Shown here: piece after piece, positions 1-10,120 of the stretch
Layout: each line of letters starts with the position of its first letter
Position numbering within the stretch: position 1 is the first letter of the stretch
Source of the DNA: Melastoma dodecandrum
Taxonomy: Eukaryota > Streptophyta > Magnoliopsida > Myrtales > Melastomataceae
Direction of reading: 5' to 3'
DNA: 64,000 nt
Assembly: GCA_029817715.1 (NCBI GenBank)
Contig: JARUPY010000606.1
Coordinates: 2,232,001-2,296,000, forward strand
Notes under the pieces: generated by a model
The model's database searches: none
What the model was told of the DNA's origin: nothing
What the model saw: only the letters and a program-made list of their open reading frames with translations
Translations under genes and position numbers: made by a program

Positions 1-333
1 GTCGACCCGAGGCTATTAAAGTCCCTAAGGATGTCGTGCCCCGAGCACGGGTGGAACCCAGACGTCATATCTCCGGTTGACGTAACAACACCATTCCTGT
101 TCGACCATGCGTATTACGGGAACCTAGAAGCAAGGCTTGGGCTCCTGGCATCTGACGAGGCCCTGTTCATCGACCCGAGGACGAGGCCAATCGTGTTGGA
201 GTTGGGGAACGACAAGGGGAAGTTCTTTCAAATGTTTGGGGCGGCAATGGAGAAGATGGGGTCGATTGGAGTGAAAAGAGGAAGGAAACACGGAGAGAAG
301 AGGAAAGTCTGCAGAGTTCATGGGGGTGTGTGA
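1..333 (+). CDS. Class III peroxidase, C-terminal part (5' end outside window)
   Basis: Reading frame 1 is open from the first base to a TGA at 331-333, giving the last ~110 residues of a secretory plant class III peroxidase. These haem enzymes use H2O2 to oxidise phenolics in the cell wall or vacuole. Visible family features are the VDPRLLKSLRMSCP segment, the proximal calcium-site motif DVTTPFLFDHAYY, and the GLLASDEALFIDPRTRP block followed by FF..F..AM.KMG. The tail MGSIGVKRGRKHGEKRK followed by VCRVH is typical of the PRX17-like group. The haem-ligand histidine and the catalytic distal arginine and histidine lie upstream, outside the window. The ATG at 31 is an internal Met, so the frame should be read from the edge. 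No break is seen in this exon, so the gene is probably functional, but only one exon is visible. Confidence 0.9.
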   Translation, partial: VDPRLLKSLRMSCPEHGWNPDVISPVDVTTPFLFDHAYYGNLEARLGLLASDEALFIDPRTRPIVLELGNDKGKFFQMFGAAMEKMGSIGVKRGRKHGEKRKVCRVHGGV

Positions 334-805
334 TTAGTTATTGGGTCTTCTCTTAATTGGGATTGGGGAATTTTGGGTCCATTCTTTCTTTCTTTCTATT
401 TTCTGTTTAATACTCGTATTGGATGTAATTGAAGATTGTGTGGTATTAATTGAGTTGAGATTGGCAGTCTGAATCACTGCATTGGGTCCTGATTTGAGGC
501 AGGGGCAGAGCTGTGAATTCAACCTAATGAATGAATGATAATTCAATGGATGAAGATTCAGTGAATGCAAGTAGTTGAAGAGTTCTGTCCAATCATTCAT
601 GCAGAAGCTGGATTTAGTAGTTTCTGCGACTGTCATATCATAGCATTCAACCGTACCGATGTCCTTCTCTGGAAATATTATGCATATAACTACGCAGTGC
701 TCAAGGTCCAATATTGAAAAGCAAAGGTTCTCGGTATGTTTCTCATAAAATCCGTGTAGATTCTTCCCCCAACTAACGAAGAGATCTCCATGAATCTAGG
801 AACTA
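334..805. other. Peroxidase 3' flank, no gene seen
   Basis: AT-rich sequence after the peroxidase stop, presumably 3'UTR and intergenic DNA. Short ORFs here have no recognisable family and no coding character. Confidence 0.5.
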
Positions 806-816
806 CAGCTCCCATA

Positions 817-849
<33 letters not shown>
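806..849 (-). pseudogene. Plastid 16S rRNA fragment (nuclear plastid DNA)
   Basis: The reverse complement contains the near-universal small-subunit rRNA segment read by 1392-region primers, with the plastid-style continuation CACACTATGGGAGCTG. Similarity stops just outside this ~44-bp block, so it is a fragment and not an rRNA gene. It lies next to a ycf2-like piece, which supports transfer from plastid DNA. A mitochondrial copy of plastid DNA could also be the donor. Confidence 0.75.
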
Positions 850-914
850 AAGAAGGTAATTTTAATATGGCCAATTTCCCCTCTTTTGCAATCAGTTTTA
901 CGACTTTTTTCCGT

Positions 915-1055
915 TGGTTCCACCTGTTAGGAACTACCCGTAATAACGAACAAAATGGATCTGTTTATCATTCTCGAACGGAGAGATCCGTGAATCGGAA
1001 TCCTAATGCATATAGATACAAATGGTCCAATGGGAGCAAGAATTTCCAACCTACG
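915..1055 (+). pseudogene. ycf2: ycf2 fragment (nuclear plastid DNA)
   Basis: The translation on the plus strand contains [32 protein letters not shown] and [10 protein letters not shown], which I recognise as an internal stretch of the large plastid protein Ycf2. The match begins near 915 and ends near 1055, so about 140 bp of a roughly 6.8-kb gene is present and it cannot be functional. The 16S rRNA fragment immediately upstream is not next to this part of ycf2 in plastid genomes. The insert is therefore a rearranged or composite piece, placed between the convergent peroxidase and SNI1 genes. Confidence 0.75.
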
Positions 1056-1395
1056 GAAACACATATGGGTCGGGGAAAGGATCCCCCGAATAAATCCATT
1101 CATTCCGAAACTCTGAGAATATCCTTAGCATTAGTAACACAACTAGCAAGGAAAATTTGAGGCAAGAGTATGCTTACTCATGCTCGAAACCAGGTTCGTC
1201 TTTGTGGCGACCAGTTTGAGCAACTCCACGAATATGAGTATCTACATTCATTTGAGGCCATTTCTATGCAAGTTAATATTATCTTGTACGGGTTAAACGG
1301 GAAACTTTGTATGATCCCAGATGCAGAGGACACTTACATATAGATCCTGCCGCAGTCAAAAGTGTCAATACTTATGGAAGTGGCATTTTGCCTGA
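1056..1395. other. SNI1 3' flank
   Basis: Sequence between the plastid-derived piece and the SNI1 stop codon, presumably holding the SNI1 3'UTR (minus strand). No ORF of note. It could not be decided whether 1056-1200 is also organellar. Confidence 0.4.
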
Positions 1396-4300
1396 CTATT
1401 GCGAAGCATCCAGGATAGCTGAGGCTACAAACAAGGCTTCCTTACCAACGGGTATGATCTCCAAGTTCCTGCCATCATTCCAGAAAGTTAGTTCCTTCAC
1501 TCATATTTAATAAAAGTCACCATGGAGAAGATTGTCCGGGAGGATGTGATCCACAACGGAGCTGCTTACTCTGTATTCTTGAGGCATTCAAAAGCAGAGA
1601 TCATCTTGCAGCACACTTCGATCAGGGATGACCCTTTCTGATCTTCAGTAGAATCCGCAGAGACTTCATGGAGGTCAGGATTGTTGGCAAGAGACAAATG
1701 AGACTGGGTGCAATTCAGAGGAATTCCATTTTATTTTAAGCTAATAACCAGAATTATTTCCAATGCAAATGTAAAGGCTTCCAAATTATTGACCTTGAAA
1801 GCATGTGCCAGAAGCAACTGGATTGTGTTACTGCCGATCTTCTTCGTGATGCCTTTTAGGGAAGATGGTTCTGAAAGAGATTTCAATACTCCATTAAATG
1901 TATAGTGATTGCTGGAGTCACTCCCTTTTCTGGTACGTACAGTGGGCTGGGGCCAAAGGGAGAACAAAGTTCAGGAATAGAAATAATACACGAATATGTG
2001 GCAGAACAGGGATGCAACAAGCCAGACGCCGTACCTTAAGCATATATTTAGCAAAATACTGTAATATGATGCCGAGCTTCCACTGCTGCTGATCGAAAGC
2101 CTAACGACAAAAACAAAAGGTGTGATCAGGCAGAAAATTAATTGGATTAAGATAGACATATTTCTTCTTTGAATGTAAACCTGTAAAAATGGAGATAAGA
2201 TATCATCGTTGTATATCAGTTCGTCGAGCATTATATCTGCAGTCGGAGTCCTACAGTAAATCAAAGCAGATTATTATTCTGTAAATGAGATGAAAATACC
2301 ATATGGAAGTAACATAGTACGAAGGATGACCTCACAGCATCAGCTCGTGTGGTAAAACCTTGCATATCTGCATACTTTCTCAAGGAATCAAGCTCCATCA
2401 TCTAAAACGAACAGTATTAGTGTCCACAGGAGAACGCAATCATACTTCTTGCCTTATTCTAGCAGTAAAGAGAGAAGTGTGACCATAATCAACAGTTTTT
2501 GGATTGCTAACGAAGCATTCTCTCCAGCTTCAAGCAGAGGAATCACGATGATATTACAGCAGTCTTTGGATGAATTCATCGTGGATGACCTCAAGCTTCC
2601 ATCATCAGTGCCAAGTCCGGCAAGGAATTGCCCCATCCCAGATACCAGTGATAAGCAATCCTTGATAAAGTCCTTGTAGTTCATTTTTCTCGATGACTGC
2701 AAGATAACCAATCAATCAATTGCATTTCTGATCTTTTTACTTGCCCAAAACATGTACGGACAACAAAGAGCGCATGTCAATCCAAAAGCCGGCGGATATG
2801 ACTATTGTCACAAGAACTCTGAATCAAGGGATTTAAGAAAATACCAGAATCATATTCAGCAAGGATTCCCTTATGGCAATCCAATCCTTGGGTTCTGAAA
2901 TTACAAACTATTATAAGTCGGGAACACAATCAAATTGGTAAACTGCCTACAAAATCAAACCTCACCTTTTGGAAAGTCCTTACGAGATGCGAAGTCTTCT
3001 TGAAGGACCTTTGCAAGATAGTGAGACACCAGCAAGTTTCTTAGGGACTGCAATTAGGCAGACAGAACAATTTTAGTCGGTGAAAGAAATCGAGCCCCAG
3101 TAAAAAGCAAGTACTTAATGTACTGCTAGCATGTCTTTTTTGACAATGATTTGTATTGAAATAGACAATGCCACAGATATACATAACTACACCCAAATAT
3201 ATGAGTTAAAAATCTCAAAGTGCTGTTGGCAGAGACAGAACAAATATACAGCCCAAATTTATAAATCTTCATCCTGAATAATCTATACCTGAAGAAGAAA
3301 TATGCATGATGCAATTCGAACAGGAAACCAGTAAGCTATCAGAATAGACTTGCCAAATATAGACAATCAAAATCTTACTATTTCACAACTGTAGGTTTGA
3401 GCAGATCCCTAAAGCAACCATTGGCATTAAAAGAAAACAAACCTTCAAATCTAATGTTGAATGGTTTGCTGCATTGACCATTTCTGCTAACTCTTGTATC
3501 AGTGCATGGAATCTCTGAAACCAGAAGATTGAAAGATACAACTACCCATCAAGACAAGTGACTAACTACTGAACAAAAAGAATTCACTAATTAAACGGGC
3601 TTGTAAAGAAGCAAAACTATTAACAAATTAGCAGGATGAAAACAAGGTCCGACTTGAGCAACTCACAATTGGATCAAATGATGCACTAGAACCATCACTA
3701 AAAGTGGCTCTCTCTCTGGTTATACTGTCAGAAGAAAGAGAAAAGGGAGACCATGCCTGAAATCAAATGCAAGTGATTCAGGTGAAAGTGAGGAACTGAG
3801 TCAAAACAGAATACCAGGAAGAATATCATACAGAAATAAAGATTACCCCTTTAAGTGGTTCAGATTCACACTCCATGCCACAAGCCGGGGATGAATGGGG
3901 CGCTTTTCCAACAGAGAAGCTAACTCGAGGGAACCGCTTCAAAGTAACACAATATCAATACTTCATCCGAACAGACTCACAGTGGAGCAACAGAGGAACC
4001 AATTACCGTTTCCAATTCACAAAGAAGCTGATAGCTCAGGGTCATAGACTCCATGGACATCCCAGTCTTCAGAATCTCAAAGACAGCATCAAGCATCTTG
4101 CTTTTTAGGCCAACCAAATCAAACGATTAAAACCAACTACCCAAAAACTAAAAAAAAAAAAAAATCGCAAAACTATTTATTTACTCAGTCGGGGGATGTG
4201 CGTTCTTGGCAACCACTGCCGCGTTGCGAACAGCCTCCAGGAAAGCAATACCTAGAAATTCAACCATCCCAAAATTTCGCCCTCAATCTCATTCCAAAAT

Positions 4301-4502
4301 CCCAAGATTTTTCCGGCAAAAGAAAGAAACTCAAACGATTTTCCATACTGTCGTCGTGGGTGTACCGAGATTGCTGACGGCCTGACTCGTGACCGTCGAG
4401 GATCGCCAACGTGTTCTCCTCAAACTGCGCACCGACGACGTTCCGCGTCCTCTTCGGCTCATTTCCCTCGTCGTCGCCGGCCTTCCTATTCCGCCTCCCC
4501 AT
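1396..4502 (-). CDS. SNI1: SNI1, negative regulator of systemic acquired resistance / SMC5/6-complex subunit
   Basis: A multi-exon gene of about 15 exons by eye. ATG at 4502-4500, exon 1 to 4331, exon 2 4251-4185, final exon ending in TAG at 1398-1396. Exon 1 encodes MGRRNRKAGDDEG..., including GAQFEENTLAILDGHES and ENRL. Later exons give FLEAVRNAAVVAKNAHPPT, MLDAVFEILKTGMSMESM, AWSPFSLSSDS, RFHALIQELAEMVN, MMELDSLRKYADMQGFTT, RTPTADIMLDELIYND, QQQWKLGIILQYF, FNGVLKSLSEPSS, GITKKIGSNTIQLLLAHAF, MISAFECLKNTE and finally EIIPVGKEALFVASAILD. These follow Arabidopsis SNI1 in order and with good spacing. Donors such as GTGAGT are clear, and no stop or frameshift was found. In Arabidopsis SNI1 represses pathogenesis-related genes and acts with ASAP1 in the nuclear SMC5/6 complex in DNA-damage control. 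Some exon borders are approximate. The three bases before the ATG-led frame do not allow an upstream AUG start. Confidence 0.88.
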
Positions 4503-4645
4503 GGACTTCACGGATGCAAAACCCTAAGACAGGGGTAGGGGGGGATTTTCCCGCGTTATTAGACCGTTGGTTGCTCGAGTATCGGGTCCGGGTCGTGTCA
4601 GGAGACCCGGTTGAGAAAAAAAGGAAGTGGAAGGAAAATGAAGAA

Positions 4646-4718
4646 TTCCGTTGCCGGGACTTGAACCCGGGTCTCTCGGGTGAGAGCCGAGTATCCTAAC
4701 CAACTAGACTACAACGGA
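4646..4718 (-). tRNA. tRNA-Glu (anticodon CTC)
   Basis: The reverse complement folds as a standard 73-nt cloverleaf. Acceptor arm TCCGTTG pairs with CAACGGA, followed by discriminator A. The D arm contains GTCTAGTTGGTTAGGAT. The anticodon stem is CTCGG/CCGAG with loop CTCTCAC (anticodon CTC). The T arm contains GGGTTCAAGTCCC. No intron is seen. The internal A and B boxes match nuclear pol III tRNA genes. It lies about 140 bp upstream of the SNI1 start, on the same strand. Confidence 0.95.
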
Positions 4719-4739
4719 TTGATGCAAACTTTCCAATTG

Positions 4740-5590
4740 TAAGTTATATATATATTAAATCAACTTGAGGTCCATGTCTCATGTTACCTTGCTCAAGCGT
4801 TATTCTGTTACATTGGTGCAATGTCTTGTTGTGACTAAACTTCATTTTCATTTTGCATAACATCAAGCAAACAATTTTTTTTTCTTTCGATTTTCTTTTT
4901 AGTTTTTTATCACAACAGTTGTGTCCGAAGTCAGCTTATTTGTGTCATATTAATTAAATTCATTGAGCGATAGATCAGGGCACCAACAAAATATTATAAG
5001 CTATGAAATATCGTATGCGGTTTTTCTCGGAAACATTAGCTTCTTTCTCATAGGCACGTTTATATGTTGATTACTAGCTTGTTTTTTTTAATAAAAAAAA
5101 AAACTCCTACAATTTTTTCTCATTAAAATGAAAGATTGGAACCCAATTTTGGTTAAAGTAAAATGGAATATGTTGGCATATGAATCCTCGAACTCGTCTC
5201 ATTTTCCAAACCAAACATATGGTTACATCGTCTCATTAGTATATAGTTGTAAGAGTCACAAATTTTAAGGAAAAGGAGCATCTTGTGGTCGGTTATCCCC
5301 ATAAAAACGCAAAAGCAAAGAACAATAATATCTTGTTCTGTTTGGTTGGAAAGGCCCTAAAGACAAAAAAAAAAAAAAAACTCATTACACGGGTTGTAAC
5401 TCCTACCTTCACTTTTTCATTACCACCACCAACCTTCATTACCAGCTTTCGGGAGTTATTTCCTATGATTCATTTCTTCCCCATTTCCTCACTAACCCCG
5501 ATTCAAACTAAACACGGTCAATCAAATTTTCAGACATCCCATGTTGATTTACAAGACAAAATAATCGATGATTTAGATATATATCAACCA
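4740..5590. other. AT-rich intergenic DNA
   Basis: Contains poly(A)/poly(T) runs (about 5092-5101, 5366-5382) but no recognisable gene or repeat family. Confidence 0.4.
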
Positions 5591-5596
5591 ATTGGG

Positions 5597-6088
5597 ACGT
5601 ATAGGGCTGACGATATCTACAATTACTTATTCAAGGTCCTCCTCATCGGCTGACTATGTCTTATGATGATATTAAGATATGTTTTTGTTCTTTTATATAG
5701 TCGTATGGTGGGTGTAGTTACCTGGCGATTACTAGAACGTATTGCCGAGCCACGGTTCTATTGGTTTATGACATTTCCCGACACGTCACATTCAAGAAGC
5801 TGAGAGATGGTTAAAGGAGCTGCAAGACCAAACGGACGCTGACATCGTGATAAAGCTTGTGGGGAACAAGGTAGATCTTCGGCACCTAAGAGTAGTATCC
5901 ATGGAGGACGCCAAGGGCTTTGCCGAGCGGAAGGCAACCTTCTTCATGGAGACATCAACACTCGAGGCGATGAACGTAGAGAACATGTTCACGGAGGTGT
6001 GAAGCAGACCAACTGCGTCGTTAGCAAGAAGGCCTTCGAATCCGAGACGACCCAATCGCATTGCCGAAGGGCTAGACCATCAATGTAG
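5597..6088 (+). pseudogene. RABA (Rab11-class) small GTPase pseudogene
   Basis: The 5' piece reads TYRADDIYNYLFKVLLIG, the first beta strand of RABA GTPases, and then stops at 5651-5653. After about 90 bp without coding match, the frame resumes as [19 protein letters not shown], then in a shifted frame [26 protein letters not shown] (G4 NKxD), and the G5-like [18 protein letters not shown] before a stop at 5999-6001. A last frame gives CVVSKKAFESE. The P-loop (G1) and both switch regions are missing, and there are at least two stops and two frameshifts, so no GTPase can be made. No introns are evident, so it may be a retrocopy or a partial duplicate. Confidence 0.8.
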
Positions 6089-6099
6089 GGTCAAGGGAA

Positions 6100-7430
6100 G
6101 AGGAGTTTGGTTGCTGCTCCACGCAGCCCCTAACTTTAGCCTAACCTACCTGCAATTATCAGACATGAAGGGAGAAACAACACAACAAGGTGGGTAAACT
6201 TTTAGATTTTAGGTAAAGTTGAGACTTCCGTTTGTGTCAAACGTAAAATCTAATATTTGTCGGAACGACCTCATCGCAAGTTCATAGGATGTCAAAGTTG
6301 TGTACGAGCAAAATACATTCACAATCCCACAATCCTGTAAACTAAAGATGGCGATTACAAAATTATAGTGTCCTCACAAGGTCAGATTAAGAAAAATTGA
6401 ACTGTCTACAAAATTGGCAAGATTGTGAAAATAGTAAATTCATGTGGCTCATACGCCAAAACTATGAGGGAAAGTTTGCAGGAGGTGATACATAATCCGT
6501 TCCTTATCTATGATTATGACATATGGGGAAAGGTCACTTGCGAGCTTCAGCTTCTTCTGTTCCTTGGCTGCATATCAGATCGATAATGACGACGAGGAAA
6601 TCTTTGATTAAGAAAGAAATATCCATAAAAACGAAATGGAGTGTTTTAATAGAGGGTAGGGGACTAGGGGTTGCTTACAAGCTTTGTCTTCCTCTTGCTT
6701 TTTTGCATCATCCGCTTGTTGTTGACGGATGAGAGCCAAACGCTCGGCAATAAAAGGAAGAAAAGTTTAATGAAGCTATCAAAAGCATATCAAGCTAAAA
6801 CCCCAGTAGCGCAACAGCATGGTATCTCCCTTCCCCCACAACTTATCCAAGTCTTTTCAAACTTGTTTGGACTTCTTTGTTCCTCAAGCCTCTCGTGCTC
6901 ATGAGATTGCTATTATTATAGCACCGTCGACGCCAACTACCTTGCATGAAAGACATAGATTTGTGGCCAGAGCAATTGAACATTTATTGTCTCAGAAGAT
7001 TATTGTAGGCTTGTTCACCTTATGTTGTAACTCGATGTATAACCTTTTAAGCTAGACATCTTCTATTGTTGTTGCCTCATTTGCTACTGTACTCAATTTC
7101 TGTAAATGAGAGAGCAACGATGCTTTGTTTCTTTGAACTCCGTGAAACATTGTTCCTGTATAAACTAAGTATGTTGATGTGCTATCCAAGCTTCCTACTC
7201 AATCACTGTCAACATAACACACCATATTATCCTTCTACTCTTTTGCGTGCTTTAGTCCGACCTTCTCGATGATATTGGTAGGGTAAAACCCTTTTTACTA
7301 TTATAAATGAGTTTTATTGTGATTGCGTATGAATATGGGCAATAAACCCAAAGAATGAACAATATCGGCGAGTGTGTGAGTGAGATAGGTAATAGGTTCC
7401 ACTAAGGCACTATACATATTTAAGTAAAAA
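6100..7430. other. Intergenic, no gene recognised
   Basis: AT-rich with several short ORFs (for example 6819-7055 +) that resemble no family known to me and lack coding context. No repeat borders were recognised. Confidence 0.35.
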
Positions 7431-7439
7431 CCTTACGTA

Positions 7440-10120
7440 AGGTCTTTCTTTTGAAACTTCTTATTGAGTGACACTGAAGTCGAAACTGATTTTACATTCT
7501 CAAAACGAAACTTCTTCAATGGATCTACTATGTATTTCTTTTGAGAAATTAAAATATTTTTTTTCTACTACTTCACTTAAACTATGAGAAAGTACTTCAT
7601 TAAGCCAAGTTGTGTTATATCGAATTCTTTCATCATGGCTTTTTTGAACTTCTACAGCAAGCTTCTGCTAGTCCCAGTATAAATCATGTCTTCCATATAG
7701 AGACTTGCCGTCAAGAAATCGACGCCAACCTTTTATATGTATATTGATGGTTCTACTGAGCTTCTAGAAAATACATTCTTCTGTAGATAGGAATCAATTC
7801 TATAATTTCATGCTCATAGTGCTTACTTCAAACTATATTGAGCCTTATGAAATCTGTAGACTTTATCTTCTGTGTCTTTCATCGCGAATGTTGCTCTAGA
7901 TATACTTCTTCTTCTAGTTACACCATTCAGAAATGCAAACTTGACTTCAAGTTGAAATGCTTCAAGTTACTTCTATGTTGATGGCTAGAACAACATAATT
8001 ATCCCCATTATTGCTAGAGAAGCATAAGTTTCTACAAAATTGACAACGGGCTTTTATGAAAAACCTTTTTACTAATTTACGAGCTTTATGCTTTTTCGCA
8101 CTTCCATCTTTGTTGTGTTTGGTCTTGTTCACTTCAAGTCGATACCTTCTTTTCCTTATGAGAGATTGACTAATGACCACGTGTCATTCTTCTCAATAGA
8201 AGTCATTTCCTCATTCATGACATTTCTTCATTTTTATTCTTTGATTGACTTCATTTCTTCATTCTTCTCTATAAAATTAGTTTGCTCATAAATTTCTGTT
8301 AAGGATCGATACCTCCTTGTGGTGTTCATCAAAGATAACATCTCTTGATAGAACTAACTTGTCAGTGTTCGAATTATATAAACAATATCCTTTTGATTCA
8401 TCACTATAGCCGATAAAAATAAGCTTCTTACCTTTCTCACCAAACTTTTCTCTTCCTTAAGAAGGTGGAAATGCACATCCAACTCATCCAAATATTTTCA
8501 AATGATTCACCATGAGCTTTCTTATGTGTATGCTTCATTTAATGTCTTATTCCTAAAAGTTTTTTTAAGAGATCTGTTCAGAAGGTAGATATATGTATTA
8601 CCTGCTTCTGACCAAAACTTGATGGGAAAAACTTTACCCTTTAGCATTTTTTAGCCATCTCTATTATGCTTATGTTATTTCTTTCCGCGACTCCATTCTG
8701 CTATGAAGAATATTGCACAGGCAACTGCATCTCTATCCCCTTCTATTAGCAATAGTCCAAGAATGATCTCGACTTAAACTCTCATCTATGATCTATCCTC
8801 AAGTTCTTAATCATATATTAACTTTGATTCTTTACAATTGCATTAAACTTCATAAAGGTGGTGAAAGTTTCTAACTTCTTCTCAAAAAAATGAAATAAAA
8901 TCATTGAGTTGGTCCACAAATGTCGGCATGAACCGGCTCGAGAGAGGTGCGTGCACTCCATGATGCGTTTGAGAATGGATGACAATGATGTTTTTTGAAG
9001 ACACATCCTTCACATACGTCACCTTCTACAACTTGTATAAAAGGTCGTCCTTCCATAATTCATTCTGCTTCAACAAACCTGGAGCTTTCTGATTTAAATT
9101 TTCATACCTGAGATGCAAAAAATGAGAATTAGAGAATAATATTATTGCAAGCATTCATCCTTAAGGGGAATAGATTGTTAGATGTCATTTTCACGACTGT
9201 GATATCATGTCTGTTATCTCATATTGATCTTCTGTAAAAACCAATTTATAAACTTTCCTCATCATGTCCAACACGTAGTAGATTTTGAGTGATTCCTAAA
9301 GTGTAGAATACGTCGTGCATCTGCCTCTATTGACCTTTTGTGTGGTTCCTGAAATAACACATTTACCTTTTATTTTCAACTCCTTGTTATCTCTAAATTC
9401 CAAGAGAGTTGTACTTTTCATCAGGCTCCACAAAGTTTTTCTTGATCCCCGTGACACCGGTTGCTACAATACTGAGTTAGACGATAAATTGACCACTATT
9501 AAAGAACCATATCTCATTCATGTCTTTAATGGAGTTAGATGATAAATTGAAAACTTTAGAAGGTTCATCTTTCTTAAATAAATTTACGGAGCTTATGTAT
9601 TCACATATTTTTTCTTGTTTCCTCTATTTATCTTTGTAGCAACAATCGGATCTGAATGAGTGGGGAAATCACATAACTGTATCGAAGACGATAATCTTTT
9701 GTTTCATTATTATTTTTCTATAAATGCAGCATCCAACTTTTGTTTCTCCATAATCACTTATATCACGACCTTTTGGTCGTCCTTCTGCATAACATCTACA
9801 TATGCCACGAGAGTTCTTGCTTTCACTCCGAAACATTCAACTTCGTTAGAAAAAATGCTTGCTCCACCGGGACTATATACTTGCTAAACCACTTCTCATG
9901 ACCTTCTAGACAAGCCATCAACTCATAGATGAAAACTCACATGATATATGATTACCACATGCTCAAATTTTTGTGACAAGCTTCTAACGACTTTCTCCTC
10001 GACTTTTCTGTCTAGGATAACTTCTCCGCAACTCTTTAATTGATTGAGGATTTCCACGATCCTTGAAAAGTAGTCATTCATGTAATCACTTTTTGTGACC
10101 ATTGACCTTCTTCTTTAAGA
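7440..10120 (-). mobile_element. Decayed Ty1/copia retrotransposon
   Basis: The minus strand carries collinear copia gag-pol remnants with many stops and shifts. Gag (UBN2-type), about 10090-9880: YFSRIVEILNQLKSCGE and VVRSLSQKFEHVV. Protease region, about 9560-9480: WFFNSGQF (degenerate DSG). GAG-pre-integrase/integrase start, about 9035-8905: VCEGCVFKKHHCHPFSNA and TSLEPVHADICGP. RT, about 7960-7660: FQLEVKFAFLNGVTRRR, DKVYRFHKAQYSLK, then a degenerate form of the catalytic YVDDMIYTG block. The order gag-protease-integrase-RT is the copia order. No LTRs, primer site or target duplication could be recognised, so the outer limits are approximate. It is far too damaged to be active. Confidence 0.75.

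Noticed and set aside
334..711. Minus-strand 125-aa ORF opposite the peroxidase 3' flank
   Set aside because: Lies in AT-rich flanking DNA, no family features and no supporting context.
690..1160. ORFs through the plastid-like insert
   Set aside because: The coding look comes from a Ycf2 fragment and an rRNA piece, not from a nuclear gene.
4646..4718. Possible plastid-derived tRNA
   Set aside because: Anticodon CTC and arm sequences fit nuclear tRNA-Glu. Plastid tRNA-Glu has anticodon TTC.
6671..7055. Overlapping plus-strand ORFs of 77-78 aa
   Set aside because: Different frames, no start or splice support, no recognisable domain.
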